A stretch of 64,000 nucleotides of DNA from Karalla daura (GCA_029224185.1 CM055188.1:13565497-13629496); one strand, 5' to 3'; positions 47,242-59,437 are shown, counted from the first letter of the stretch. Numbers and translations are program-made. The notes: generated by a model not told the origin, from the sequence alone.

Positions 47242-47703
47242 CTTTTTTGCATTCCCTGGACCAGCCATGAAGGCAGACATGTCAAACAGTCTGTTATTGA
47301 CCACGGGGAGAATCTTCATGTGCTGGATCCCCACCCTGGAGAAGCTCCTCATATTATCTAGGAGCTCCACTCGCTGCTGTGAGCTCATCTTGGTCAGGTC
47401 AGCATCCAGGATCACTGTCAGCACTGTGACTGGCTCCTCATTGCCACACATGAAAGGCTGGATGTCATCTTCACCAGGGGCTTGGTTTGACAGCAGCTGG
47501 GTTGAATCTACATCCAAGTGATCTTCAGGATGGACCTCAATGGAAAACACCTCTGAAGAAGAGGAGGATTCTGTGTGGTTGGAGATGGAGACAGAGATGT
47601 AGTGGACCCCTTTGTCCTCCTCCAAAGGTAGACCCTTAAGGATCCTGCTGCTAGCATCCCAGTGCAACCAGGCAGGGAGTGAGTCCTTCCCCATCTCTGT
47701 GAT
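47242..47703 (-). CDS. dag1: Dystroglycan, coding exon 2 (alpha-dystroglycan N-terminal domain)
   Basis: Encodes residues 142-295 (154 codons, phase 0 at both ends). It begins [16 protein letters not shown] after an acceptor reading TTTATCTTTCAG and ends GPGNAKK on an AAG|GTGTGT donor. It covers the rest of the Ig-like domain and the following S6-like domain of the alpha subunit's N-terminal region. In mammals this region is recognised by LARGE1 during matriglycan synthesis and is later removed by furin. Visible landmarks are [10 protein letters not shown], Cys227 (pairs with Cys309 in the next exon by homology to the human disulfide), the [13 protein letters not shown] core, and [10 protein letters not shown]. 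Thr237 aligns with human Thr192, a known dystroglycanopathy site, and is intact. Asn183 is in an N-glycosylation sequon. In mammals this segment and exon 3 are one exon, so the downstream mini-intron is a notable difference. Confidence 0.95.
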
Positions 47704-48349
47704 CTGAAAGATAAACCATAGATGCTTTCATAGTTCAACTAACTGTTTTTCTAATCTGCATTACATAACATGGATATAGAAGAACATAGAGTGAATACAT
47801 CATGGATATTGGACATTTGCAGAAGAACATTCAAACACAGAAAAAGCTTCTTCAGATATGCACTCGGCACATCTTATCATGGTAAGAGCGCCTACATAGA
47901 ATACACAGATACACACGCTCTTATCTCTACAAAACACACTGCTTTTTGGCCCTGAACTCAGTAAGCATTTATGGGAAACTGCTGTAACTATATTGGTTGA
48001 GGTCAGACCCAGTGAAGCTCTCTGTTTGTATTTCTTTTGTGGTGATTTTGTATACCAACATGTCATTTTCAGAACTCCCTGATATTACTGTATTTTGTGT
48101 TTTTATGTGTTTAACAGACATGATACAGAAATAAATTTGTGCTTAAGATGGACTTCAGTATATACTGCTGCAGCTATTCAACACAGCCTGCGTTGAAATT
48201 TTTCAAGCCCTCCTCCATTAACACACATATACACACACGCAAACAAACACAAACATACACATAAACACATATAAAAAGCAATGAAAAGCAATCCACTCTG
48301 GATTGTAATTCAAGATCAATAAAATTAAAATAACTCAACCAATTAAATG

Positions 48350-48570
48350 AGCGGGGACATCCCCGTGGCAGGAGACTGATGGAGCGAAATGAATCGCAGG
48401 GGAGTGACAATGCATCCACACATATAAATCACAAAACAAGAACAAATGCATCCTGTGCTCCACGGCCCCTGCAGGTTAATTCTGCAGCTAATAAATCCTG
48501 CTTGATAAATTATGTAGAGGCAGCGTTCCCCAGACACATCATTAATGCTCTAACCAGCACGCAGGCAGCA
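48350..48570. promoter_or_regulatory. Candidate conserved noncoding element in dag1 intron
   Basis: Unique DNA next to the (CA)n array at 48.6 kb, with TTAATTCTGCAGCTAATAAA and CATCATTAATGC words. No coding potential. Evidence is texture only. Confidence 0.25.
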
Positions 48571-48593
48571 CAGGGAGAGAGGAGGCACATGCA

Positions 48594-48595
<2 letters not shown>

Positions 48596-48676
<81 letters not shown>

Positions 48677-48680
48677 ACAT
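48596..48680 (+). repeat. (CA)n microsatellite in dag1 intron
   Basis: About 40 CA units, perfect from 48597 to 48670; (UG)n in the dag1 transcript. Lies about 0.9 kb from coding exon 2 on the intron side. Confidence 0.97.
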
Positions 48681-49449
48681 TGTAAAACAAGCAAAGACAC
48701 TGCACACAAAAATTACAAACATATGCATAAAAGGGCACAGACAGTCGCACATGATTGTGTGTGTGATTTCTTTCAGACATTAAGTCTACAAGCAACTACT
48801 AAGAGTTAAAGCCAAACAGACACACACCTTTCTAGGGAGGTGGGCTTCTCAACCCCACCCCTGAACCAATGTCCACATGTCTGCTTTGTATGTTTTCCCA
48901 ATAGAAGAGCAAACAGGAAGCTCAAAGTGTTAAATCACTGTTTTGTGCTTTCATTTAGTTCCCTCTCTTCTTCTCTCTGCCATTGACACCTCACACACCA
49001 CTCTACCCCTTCACTCTGCTGCTATCATTATTTCAAAATGTCATAATCGCGACCTGACAGTACTTTTCACATGCAGATAAAAGCTCATTTCTGAGGCGGG
49101 GATGAAGGAGCATGTCAGTCTTGGCCAAGATGATGAAATCCTGCAGGGAACACAAATATTATTCACGATCCAATCCATGGAGATAATGGAGAGTTACAGG
49201 AAAACATGCGGAGGCGTTACAACCGACACGTGTGATAGAAAACACTTTCAGAGCAGAAAGGTTTCAGAATATCACTGCAAAGGCTCAAGTCTTCCTATAT
49301 GTGCTTGAAAAAAAACATAGACACTTGTGTGTCTTTGCCTGTCAGCTCCTCAAGCAACATTTGATTTAATTTGTCACACAGAGTCTCACAACTTCAAACC
49401 CATCGCCTCATGACATGGCACGGCAAATTAAATCACAAAGACACAATGA

Positions 49450-49650
49450 AGGACAAGTGAGTTGCTGGGCAGTGCTCTCATCATAACGGTCATAATCCCT
49501 TTGTAAATTACTGATTGCTTCCTTCCCTGCTCCCAATTAGATCAGGCCCGACAAAGGAGAGAAATAATCGACAAGGTACATTGCTCGAAAGAGGTGAAAA
49601 TATCCAATGTGCACGGCAGCTAAATATCAGCAACACATTACATTTATCTC
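49450..49650. promoter_or_regulatory. Candidate conserved noncoding element in dag1 intron
   Basis: Unique DNA with CCCAATTAGATCAGGCCCGAC, GACAAAGGAGAG (SOX-like ACAAAG) and AAATAATCGACAAGG. No repeats. Evidence is texture only. Confidence 0.25.
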
Positions 49651-50011
49651 AACTCTATTGCACTTCTCTCGGCTGACCCTTATTTTCAATTGTTTTGTCA
49701 TTATGACTACCTGATGCAATTCTGTGCCATTTCCTATTTCTCCATAAGAACTACAATTAACAGCATTAATTTTCATTCATTCATTCCTTTTCATTATCAT
49801 TTTCCTAAAAGAAAAAAAAATCTGAAGATTTAAAAGTTTACACCAAACTGCACAAAGTTACAAGATCTGCTCTCACTGGAACAACTATCTAAATAAAGTG
49901 CTCTGCGCCTACAAAAACTACATATAACAATGAACAGATAATACGTCTTTGTTGTTCACCTTCACTGTTGTCAAAAGAAAGAAAAAACAAAAAAAACATT
50001 CAACCTTCATT

Positions 50012-50083
50012 CCTGTCTCCCATCCAAGTACTTACCAGTCCCAACCCTGCTTGGCGTCTGGGATCTAACCAGATCAGGGACTT
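50012..50083 (-). pseudogene. 5S rRNA-derived fragment (5S pseudogene or 5S-headed SINE relic)
   Basis: The minus strand reads GGTAAGTACTTGGATGGGAG preceded by AAGCAGGGTTGGGACT and a degenerate CCCTGATCTGG block. This matches the middle and internal promoter portion of vertebrate 5S rRNA. The 5' and 3' ends of a 5S gene are missing or unrecognisable and there are many mismatches, so it is not a working 5S gene. It could be a processed 5S copy or the head of a SINE3-type element. It lies inside the dag1 intron on the same strand. Confidence 0.75.
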
Positions 50084-50647
50084 TTACAGTATTATACGCG
50101 ATAGACACATGTATTTATTTATTTGTTAATTCACTGATCAGCCACCGAATGACTGTTGACAGATGAATCTGTTGTTGCAGCATTACAAACATCTGGCACT
50201 CTTAAAGAGACGGAAACTTGTCCTCCTCTGGTATGTAAGTAGTCGAGCCATCTCAAATAAAGACACACATTTGCATCGAAATCCATGTATCGTGTAGACA
50301 CCTTCATCATCATCTTTTGGTGCTCACTTTGACCTACACAGCAGAGACTGAGACGTGATGGGTGGAGCCTCTATGAATTCTCCAAACTGTGAGTTATGTT
50401 TCAAACAGCACCTTTAAAGCTCCAGAACCTGAGCTCAGCAGAGCGCTCGTAGCTTTCTGCCTCCCTAAACGAGCATGAAAAATACATCAAATCCCCTTGA
50501 AATGTCAAGAAAAATATTTCACATCTTTTCCTAGCAAAAGGCCTGAGTGCCAGGGAGCTTGATGTTTGGCCCTAAAGGTTATCATGCACACTCACACACT
50601 CCTGCAGCACTGCTCTGCCTTCTGACAACGGCACGCACAAATACACA

Positions 50648-50651
50648 TGCA

Positions 50652-50682
<31 letters not shown>
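50648..50682 (+). repeat. (CA)n microsatellite
   Basis: About 15 CA units with one TA step, in the dag1 intron. Confidence 0.93.
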
Positions 50683-51339
50683 CACCAAGGTTAGCGCCTT
50701 CCTGTGATGGGGGGGAAAACCCTGTGATTCGGAGGATATATTTGCACGCAGAGAGAGGGCGAGCAGAGAGGAGGAAGGAAAATATCAAGTATTTTCAGTG
50801 ACACAGGCAGCTCTGTGCAAAAGACAGAACGCAGAGAAGCATCATGTTCATTTACCTTCACTGAGTGATGCGGTATCGTTTGAAAGTAGGGGTTTGAAGA
50901 CTCAGTCAAGGACTTTTCAGCAGTGAAATAACCTCCAGAAAGATTTTCTGACACTCGATTCAACAATTCAGCATAAACACTAGGGCTACAACAAACAAGT
51001 ATTTTTGAAACTGATTTTCTAGTTACAAGATACATTTGGTCTATGTCACAGTGGAAAAAAATGGCAAGAAATGGTGATTTGTGCTTCTATACCAAGATGA
51101 CCTTGCAGTAAGTGCAGACTCATCTTTTTCTTTGCATCCTGGGGCGACATGAACTCTGCCTGCTTCGTCATAGACCGCAGACAGAAGCCCCATCAGTTTT
51201 CAGTAAATTTGGCATCTGAGTTTGTTCACAATCACTTCAGGCAGCGTGTCCAACCCACGTTTGACACCGATGGTGTTAAAAAGCATGGCCATTTGGGTGA
51301 CTGATGAATCAGTGACACGTGTAAAGCACTGCTGTCACC

Positions 51340-51730
51340 CAGCGTGAGCCAATCGCGTCTCCTCTCCCCTTCGACACCAGCACTTAAAAAGACTGTTAAT
51401 TAAAACCAAATGAATGATAATCTCATCAAAGTTTGGGCTTGTTTGATCATTTTCTCTCTTGCTGACACGCGGCAGCATCAGCCACAAAGCCGGCGTGACT
51501 ATCAGCGCTGGAAGCCTGAGCCACGGCCACGAACTCGGCTCAGAATCTATTTGAAGTGTGTGTGAGCGACGGGCGTGAAACGCCAGGAGACGTTATCGCG
51601 TATCGCTGGCATCATCCTCCCCTCACTCTGCATCGCTGGCGTCACACCCTCTGCCTCCTCAGCTATTTTCCTTCCAGCTGCAGTTTGGACTCAGACGACG
51701 TGGAGATGGACTGTGGAGCTGAGGCTGACT
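51340..51730. promoter_or_regulatory. CpG-dense patch in dag1 intron (candidate regulatory element)
   Basis: In AT-rich, CpG-poor surroundings, the part from about 51465 to 51611 holds roughly 16 CpGs by hand count, including CACGCGG, GCCGGCG and TATCGCGTATCGC. No microsatellite or transposon match. It may be an intronic CpG island, an alternative promoter or an enhancer. Placement is from composition only. Confidence 0.35.
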
Positions 51731-52414
51731 GTGAGGATGCAGTTTGAGCAGGATGCCAAAATGGCAGGAAAAAACAGGAGTTTTTTTTAGTGCATAAATA
51801 CACAAGTCTGCTGCTTAAAAAATTAGACATTGATAATTTGTCCATAGTCTCAGTGGTGGGGTCCAACTTACTGTTACTCTTGTAAAGAGCTGCAACAATT
51901 AATCAATGAAGAGACTAATAATCTATCAGTTTATTTTCCTGATCTGGCTTGTGGCCAACACACACTCTCTCTCCCTCTCTCTCTCTTATTAACTCTCACA
52001 CTCAAAACTAATGGGGGAAAAACCTTAATGCATGTTTTTTTAGACTAAGGAGGGAATCCAGATACCTGAGGAAAACCCAACTTTAAAGCCTTTAAAAAAA
52101 CTCAGATTTATATCAGGTAGAATTATAATATTAACACATCCAACAGATTATCTCAAAGTTGTGGTAACAAAGAAAGCATTTAAGGCTTTTGTGAAACACA
52201 GATCAACAATTTTCACATTTTAATGGAAAAAACTAATAACCATTTTGTTGAATAAATAACTGAGTCAATCATCAGTTATAAAAAAATAGCAATTTGTTGC
52301 AGATACCACAGAAATCACAGCCCTGACAATTTGTCTTGAAAACATTCAGATGAAAAGTCGTTCCAGCCTGTCTCTACACCATGACACCCATGATCTGCAC
52401 ACTTTGCGCGCACA

Positions 52415-52475
52415 CAGACACACACACACACATACACAAACACACACACACATACACAAACACATACACGCACAC
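52415..52475 (+). repeat. (CA)n imperfect microsatellite
   Basis: CA units broken by TA and AA steps; also UG-rich in the dag1 transcript. Confidence 0.9.
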
Positions 52476-52554
52476 TAAGCAAGTGTATAATGTGTCCTTT
52501 ATGAGAGGCAACTACACACACAGACTCCCTCAACGATCAAAGAACTCCTGAAAA

Positions 52555-53110
52555 GGGAGGAAAGGATGCACATAGAGGAAGACAGAGACAAGGACAAAGA
52601 TGACGAGGGTGAGGAAGAAAGGAGGAAAAGCAGGAGAAAGGACAAGCAAGAGAAAGGACTCTGAGAAACACAGATATTACAAGGAGGTGTTGAGTCTCTC
52701 AGCGTCAGGGCAAAGAAAGCACCTCATTGAGGAGCAGAGAACACGGAGAAAGGAGGCCATTGTTACCGGGGCCCCGGCTGACAGCTCCACAGATAAGCCT
52801 CATATTCTGGAGGAGGTGAGGAAGGAGGAGGTGGAGACGGGGAGGAGAGGCTCGGGCATGCCGTGGAGATGTGATGACTTGGGGTGAAATGAAAGTGTGC
52901 GTGGTGGTGAAAGAACGAGAGGAAGGAAAACATGCGGCGTGACGGCAAAGACGAGGGAGGGATGAGAGAAGAGAATGATGAGGGAAAAAGCCGAGGAGAG
53001 AGATAATGTGAAGAGGGATGAGAAGTGGAGCGGGACGGAGTGTAGGAGAGAGAGAGAGAGAGTGAGAGAGAGAGAGGGCGAGAGGGAGAGAGGGCGAGCG
53101 GGGAAATGCT
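52555..53110 (+). repeat. Polypurine block in dag1 intron
   Basis: About 550 bp dominated by G and A on the plus strand, ending in a (GA)n run (53046-53098). The dag1 transcript is therefore pyrimidine-rich here. Long Lys/Arg/Glu frames on plus and Ser/Leu/Pro frames on minus are composition artefacts. Confidence 0.8.
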
Positions 53111-53387
53111 GGCAGAGTTCAGAGTTTCCAGTGGAAAGTATGAGGCCAAGAGGAGTGACTCTCGCATGGAGGAGCTATAGAATGAGTGGGGGTGGTAACA
53201 GGCAAGTGGATGTTTGGTGGGTAAGTCCATCATATGGTCCATTTATTCAAAATTAACCGGTTATGTGCACATTTACAAACCCTTTCCAATGCTATCTAGG
53301 AACAGGAAGTGACAGAGCAGCAACTCTGGGAGGTTACATTGTGCTTTTGAAATGGCTGTTAAGGATTCAAATTTATGTTGAAATGTA

Positions 53388-54336
53388 CACTATATCAGCA
53401 GAACTATTCAGTCACCTGTCCAAATAATTGGAATCAGGTGTACAAATCTCTTCCATTTCCACAGGTGTATAAAAGCAAGCATGTAGGCATGCAGACTATT
53501 TTTTCAAACATTTGTGAAAGAATGATTTGCTCTCCAGATACCGTGATAAGATGCAACCTGTACAACAAGTCCAGTCGTGAAATTTCCTTGCTCCTGAATA
53601 TTAATATAAACTGAGAAAGACAGTGACTCATCCACAAAGTGGTAGGCCATGTAAAATGACAGAGCAGGCTCAGTGGAAGCTGTGGTACATAGTGTGAGGT
53701 AGTGTGAGGTCACCAACTTTCTGAAGGGTGAAGCAGTACAGTGCATAGCATTGCAGCTGCAACCAAGCCATACATTACCAAGTGCAACACAAAGCCAGCA
53801 GATGCAGTGGTGTAAAGCACATCACCACTGGATGAATCATGCTTCTCCATCTGGCAATCTGATGGTTAGGCTGGGTTTGGCGGATGCCAGGAGATCGGTT
53901 CTTGTCTAAATGCATTGTGCCAAGTGTAAAGTTTGGGGATTATGGTGTGGGGTTGTCTTTCAGGAGCTAGGCTTGGCCCCTAAGATCCAGTGAAAGGAAC
54001 TGAATGCTTCGGCATACCAAAAGGGCAGTTTTGTTGGGACAATGGCATTCTACCAACTTTGTGAGAACAGTTTGGGGATGACCCATCCTTGTTCTAACAT
54101 GACTGTATAGCAGTGCACAAAGCAAGGTCCATAAACATGGATGGAGAGAGTTTGGTATGGATGAACTGGCCTGTCCTCAACCTGGTAGGGTTTGGGATCA
54201 CTTAGTGCAGAGTCAAGCTCTACCATCCAACATCAGTGTGTGACATCCCAAATGGAAGAATGGTCAAAAATTCCCATAAACACACTCATAAACCATGTGG
54301 TAAGGAGATTAACAAAGACTTTTGATTAATATAGTG
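53388..54336 (+). mobile_element. Decayed Tc1-like (Tc1/mariner) transposon
   Basis: About 950 bp. The left end reads CACTATAT after a TA at 53386-53387; the right end reads ATATAGTG at 54329-54336, followed by TG where a TA target duplication is expected. The inside resembles common teleost Tc1-like elements: the helix-turn-helix remnant KSSREISLLLNI near 53570-53605, and DDE-region remnants around 53850-54250 (for example the stretches encoding [12 protein letters not shown] and NWPVLNL-like peptides). The body is shortened relative to the usual 1.2-1.6 kb, with many stops and frameshifts, so it is non-functional. It sits in the dag1 intron, antisense to the gene. Confidence 0.88.
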
Positions 54337-54852
54337 TGTCAAATTTTGTCATGACAAGAAAAACTCAGAACTAAAAGGACAACTTTCAGCGCAGCTGAAG
54401 AACTGGATCAGGTTCAGAGCAATTGGATCAATTATTAATTGATTAGTTGCTGTAACTCATTGTTCATAGATAACATTTGTTCATGGATGGACACTTAAAT
54501 ACAAACAAAAAAGGCTGAATTTAATTGATTAATACTGACAGTTACTGTAAAAACATCATGGAAAGAAGAAACAAGGGTTATCCAAAAACCTTTGTCACTT
54601 CCGGAGATTTAAAGAACGACTTAATCACTTAACAACGCCTCCTTTATCACACCAAATACACAAGCTGGCTGTCACACCGATTGGAAAGGCAAAGGACTCA
54701 CACACCCTGCTCCAGTTGCAGGAAATGTTGGACGTCATGATTCGCCTGTTGTTAAAATGTTTGTGACTGCTGAGAAAACTTTAATGACCTACACACATAT
54801 GCACACAGCAGGAAAGGACTCCTGATACAACAGTGTGTGTGTGTATCAATCA

Positions 54853-55003
54853 CTCACACACACACACACACACACACATACACACACACACACACACACA
54901 CCGAACCACAAATACACCCCTATTATATTGTCATTAAAGTATAATGATGGAGAGGGCTCTTAGCTATAAAACCTGTGCTAAAGTACACACACAACCACAC
55001 ACG

Positions 55004-55079
<76 letters not shown>
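54853..55079 (+). repeat. Two (CA)n microsatellites in dag1 intron
   Basis: CA runs at 54853-54902 (with one TA) and 55009-55079 (over 30 units), separated by about 105 bp of unique AT-rich DNA. A short GT run at 54833-54844 precedes them. Both read as UG repeats in the transcript. Confidence 0.96.
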
Positions 55080-55083
<4 letters not shown>

Positions 55084-56449
55084 GAGGTTGCCAAAGCCTG
55101 CAGCAAAATTCATAAACCCTCTCCTTTCAGTTCCTAAGTCTCTCTACCTCCCTTTCTTTTTCTCTCTGTCTCTTTAGCAATGAAAAGTAAGTCAGGAGCC
55201 GGCAGAAGGCGACCATTATTTCATTCCAGCTGTGTGGTTGAAGAGAAGATGTAGTGTGTGTTTGTATGTGTGCGTGTGTGTGTGTATAAAACTAAGAGAC
55301 TAATTCAGCTGCTGCTGCTGACCATGCAGCACTAAAAGGGAAATAAAACGAGAGCTAACATGTGAAGACATGGAGGCCACTGGAGAGTGAGAAGACAGAC
55401 TGTGGATTTGTGTGTGTGTGTGTGTGTGTGCGCGTGTGACAAGGACAACTGGAAGGCGAGAGATGCGAGAACACTTTCTCTACAGCAGTCAACCAATCGC
55501 TGGAGCAGAGGCAGACTGTGTGACGATAGCCATGGTGAGAAAGAAAAATAAAGCAGGAGTGTAAACAAAGTCCTGCAGAGACAGATGCGTGTGTTGCGTG
55601 TTTGTGACAGAGGCCGAGAGAGGAGGGAAAATGAGCTACAAGGGCAAAGAGATCCTGACACACAATTTGTACTTAATATGGGTCCACATATATGTTTGTA
55701 CAACCCCTGCTGGAACAATAACAAAGACTGTGTATGTGGGTGTGTGAGTGTGTTATCTATGTCTCTGTGTGCAGCTCGTTTTCCGCAGACTCTCAGCTTC
55801 AGCTCTGACTAATGCTGCAGCCCCACAAGAATTACTCACTATCTCTTTCGCTCTCTCTCATGCATACAATCTACAATATTTCTAACTTTTGCAGATAATC
55901 TGCATGATGTCTGCATGATGTGAAAAGATTGGGACAGTCTTATTCTGGTTGATGGTCATTCCAGATAGTATTGTTGTAAGTATTTGAGTTAAGGTGATGA
56001 GCTAAAATCACTGATAACATTATTCCGCCTGCAATATAAATATGAAAATATTGTGAATGAAAACATACAAATTAGAACTGAAGCACAGTGAGTGTGGTGA
56101 TGTTGACATGAATCAAATGATGAGGAGACTGATGAGCGGCGCGGCCAGAGAAGTACTTTGATATACTTTGAATTTCACAAGTGTGACAAGGAGCAGAACA
56201 TCGTGCGATGCTAACTACGTCTCATGCAAGTTTGCGAAAAGATGGGGAATACAACAAATCTGAAGCAGTACCACCCGCTACAGCACGCTAAATTGAAAAG
56301 TTTACAAACCCAGACAGGGGCGAGTGGTAGCTTGCCCCTAAAGTCCAGTGCATCTACACAGCTGCATTAACAGACCATCAAGTTCAGCTTTCTCTAGCAT
56401 CACAAATGCATTTCAAGGGTTTATGTATCGTTTCAAACTGAAGGAAAGT

Positions 56450-56467
56450 GTATACACACACACACAA

Positions 56468-56506
<39 letters not shown>

Positions 56507-56512
56507 TATGTA
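56450..56512 (+). repeat. Compound (CA)n(TA)n(CA)n repeat
   Basis: CA units, then about 9 TA units, then CA units again. The TA core is self-complementary. Confidence 0.95.
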
Positions 56513-56819
56513 TTGAAGCATGTATAAAACAAATGATCACGATAATACTTCTTTTCCATATCACGTCCATATCAAGTTGATGTTACAAAGCAGGACGAGA
56601 GGAAACTGTGCACTCAGCACTCTTTCAGCTCAGTTCTCGCGCTGCAGCAGAGTCCAGGCAGCATAACGTGCTCAGAGCAGCAAGAAGAGCAGAGAGAGAA
56701 AAAAAACCAAAAAAACAGAGAACTGGAGATGCAGCTGCAGGCCAAACCACAGCAGTGTGAAATCCACAGCGACGCAGCTACAACGCAGCCAAACACCAGA
56801 CAATTAAACACACTTCATC

Positions 56820-57310
56820 CAGAGTTACGCTCCCATCATTTCTTCTGAGAGGCCGATAAAAGGCGCACCACTTCCACAGACTTCTCTTTGCCTCTGCACG
56901 CTGATGGCTCAAGATCTTCCTTCAAGAGCCATCGGCCGAGCCCTCGTTCATCCCTAGGTCAGCAATTATCCCCTTCTGTCTTTGATGCTGCCTGAATAAA
57001 ACATCAGCCATCTTTATGCGGCTAACGAGCTATCTGCCAACACAAGCCTTTAAAACTTAAAGACATTGCTTGAGGATAATGAGAGGCTGATGATGTGGAC
57101 GGGCATGTTTGAAGTGGATGAGATGCTCCACACTGCTGCAGTCTTTACAAATAGCACTGATTATATCAATAATTTGCCTCAGAGTATTGTTAATTGAATA
57201 ATATTAGTCACTGAATGCCCAATCCTTTTCCCCAAAGTTCAAAGTGATGGCTCTCAGTTACTCTCCTTGTCCAAACAAACATTGAGAAGTAATTATGCCC
57301 ACAGAGAAGA
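56820..57310. promoter_or_regulatory. Candidate conserved noncoding element in dag1 intron
   Basis: Unique, balanced-composition DNA with many TF-site-like words (TCAGCAATTATCCCC, TTGTTAATTG, AAGTAATTATGCCC) and no repeats, between a low-complexity tract on the left and an A-rich tract on the right. This texture is typical of vertebrate conserved elements. There is no alignment to support it. Confidence 0.3.
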
Positions 57311-58361
57311 TGGAATTAATAAAACAAAAAGAAAAGAAAAAAAACAAAAACAAAACAAAATGGATGGATTAAGTGGTTGCTCCTCTATTTGGATGTAAAA
57401 TCTGCATCTCCAAATTGTTGCTCCTGAAATAACTAATAGATATAAATTAGTATGTGAAATTCAAATCAAACTGTATTATAATTTATGAAAAACGATATGA
57501 ATATTGGTGTGTTTGCTGCGTGTTCGATTTGTAAAAACAATACAAACAGTATAAAAAAAACAGAATAAGAAATGGTCTTAGTTATTCCGTTAACAGAATG
57601 TTGACGTAAAGGGAAATTAAGTCCGAAATGAATCACATGCATGAGTCCAAGACTTTGAATTCAGGTCTCTGTGTTGTTACAGTCATGATTAGAGTCTAAA
57701 TATAAAGCTGCTGCACTGACCCTCACACACCAAATATGGCTGCCACACCACTGTCTGCTGTGCTGCAACCCCACCTCTCCTCGGGGGCGACAGCCGAGCA
57801 TGCCGGACGATGGTGGCCCATCCAGCAAGTGGGGTTGCGAGGCAACAAAAGCACAAACATATACCATGACAACAGTGGAAGATGGCAAACGGGCATGGAA
57901 ACCTTCTCATTTTACTCTTTTGGCAGTGTTTAGGTAGCAGCTGAGCCATGCTGCAGTTATGATGTGGGTCAAAGGTCAAAGCTTGAAATCCAACACATAA
58001 CGTGAACATGAAGGCATCAGGGATGTTTGTCAAACAGTGCAGCTCACACCGATGAAAAAACAACAACAACAACAAAAAAAAAGATTATGAATGAATATGT
58101 GGGAGCATATAATTTGGAACATATGAATCAAACAGCCACGCCTGCTCTACGTTTAATTACATAGCAACACGGCCACCGCCACTCCGGTGCCAGTAACCCG
58201 ATGGCGGCATGCAAGCTCACAGCAAGGGTGACTCATATGTTCTGTGTGTGTTTTTATCTCTGGCTGCCTCCTCCCTCCAGTTTTCCACTGCTAGCGTGCC
58301 AGCTCGCAGCTACCGAGCCAGAGGGTCAGAGACGACAGAAACCGACAACCACACACTCGCT

Positions 58362-58424
58362 GGAGGAGGAGGAGAAGGAGGAGGAGGAGGAGAAGGAGGA
58401 GGAGGAGGAGGAGGAGGAGAAGGA
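58362..58424 (+). repeat. (GGA)n trinucleotide repeat
   Basis: About 20 GGA units with AGA interruptions, inside the dag1 intron. Antisense to the gene, so CUCCUC in the pre-mRNA. A long glutamate-rich frame through it is an artefact. Confidence 0.95.
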
Positions 58425-59280
58425 AGTCGGAATTCAAAGTTCTGAAAAAGGTTTCAGAACTTTCAGACTGACACGGAGAAACAGTGGAGAGACACAACAC
58501 AACTTTGGATTTAGGAGCAAAACCAAGAAACTATGCGAGAGAGGGAAAAGGAAACACAATTTCCTCCTTTTCAGGAGTGAAAAGCAGATGATGATAAAGA
58601 ACAAAGTAAGAAAGAAAAAGATGCAGTGGAAGGAGAGAAAGACAGAGAAGGACAAGCACAAATAAAAATGATAGCGACAGAAAAACATAACTGTTCATTT
58701 AGCAGAGGAAGGTAAAACCACGCCTGTGTAGCAGAAGATGAGGGGTCCTTGAAACACCCTGAAAGCATTTTAAATCCTTTAACAAGATGCCACGAAGACA
58801 GTGATCGACAGAGGAGACAAGGAGGAGGAGGAGCAGGGAACAATAATTAAGTGTGGAGGGAAGGAAAGGATGCACCAGGAGAAGAAAGAGAATGACAACC
58901 ACACATTTACTGGAAGAGGAGAAACTTGAGCATCAGAATGTAGAGCCGTATAGAGCTTTCAGATGATTAAACAGAAAAGAGAGAGAGAGAGAGTAACAGC
59001 AGTGAGATGGTTTATAGTTGTGGCTTTCAGAGGGAAACCAAGGAAAATAAGGAGAAAGAAAGAGAAATAATTGTTGCTCATTTTATGTAGAAAAAGTAAG
59101 AACATGCTTGAGTTGCAGAGGAAGATTGTGGTCCTTCAGATGTGCAGCAAACACTTAAAACATTGAATAAAACAACAAAAAAGACAGCAAGAGGAGAGGG
59201 AGAGAAGAGGAGGGGAGAAGAGGGGAGGGGTGGGGGACGCAGACGGAGGAGAAGAGAAAGTTAGTTTTCCCACCAAAATG
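58425..59280 (+). repeat. Purine-rich stretch in dag1 intron
   Basis: Mixed G/A-rich DNA following the (GGA)n array, with short (GA)n at 58978-58993. No gene is visible on either strand. Confidence 0.6.
59212..59236 (+). other. G-quadruplex-forming motif in dag1 intron
   Basis: GGGG runs at 59212, 59222 and 59227 and a GGGGG run at 59232, with loops of 6, 1 and 1 bases. It is antisense to dag1, so only the DNA, not the pre-mRNA, would carry the G-rich form. Confidence 0.65.
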
Positions 59281-59377
59281 CCCCCCGGGGGAAACAGCCC
59301 CTTACTACAGCACAAGCTACTGTCTCCATTCATCAAGGGGGAGGCCTTCAAACAGCGAGTCAATGTGTCCTGACAGC

Positions 59378-59383
59378 CACACA

Positions 59384-59434
<51 letters not shown>
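59378..59434 (+). repeat. (CA)n microsatellite in dag1 intron
   Basis: About 27 CA units with one AA break. Pairs with a similar run about 105 bp to the right. Confidence 0.96.

Positions 59435-59437
<3 letters not shown>

Noticed and set aside
52763..53242. 159-codon Ser/Pro-rich frame on minus
   Set aside because: Same reason: it overlaps the polypurine block and (GA)n run.
58201..58665. 154-codon Glu/Lys-rich frame on plus
   Set aside because: Produced by the (GGA)n and purine-rich block. Antisense to dag1, no homology seen.
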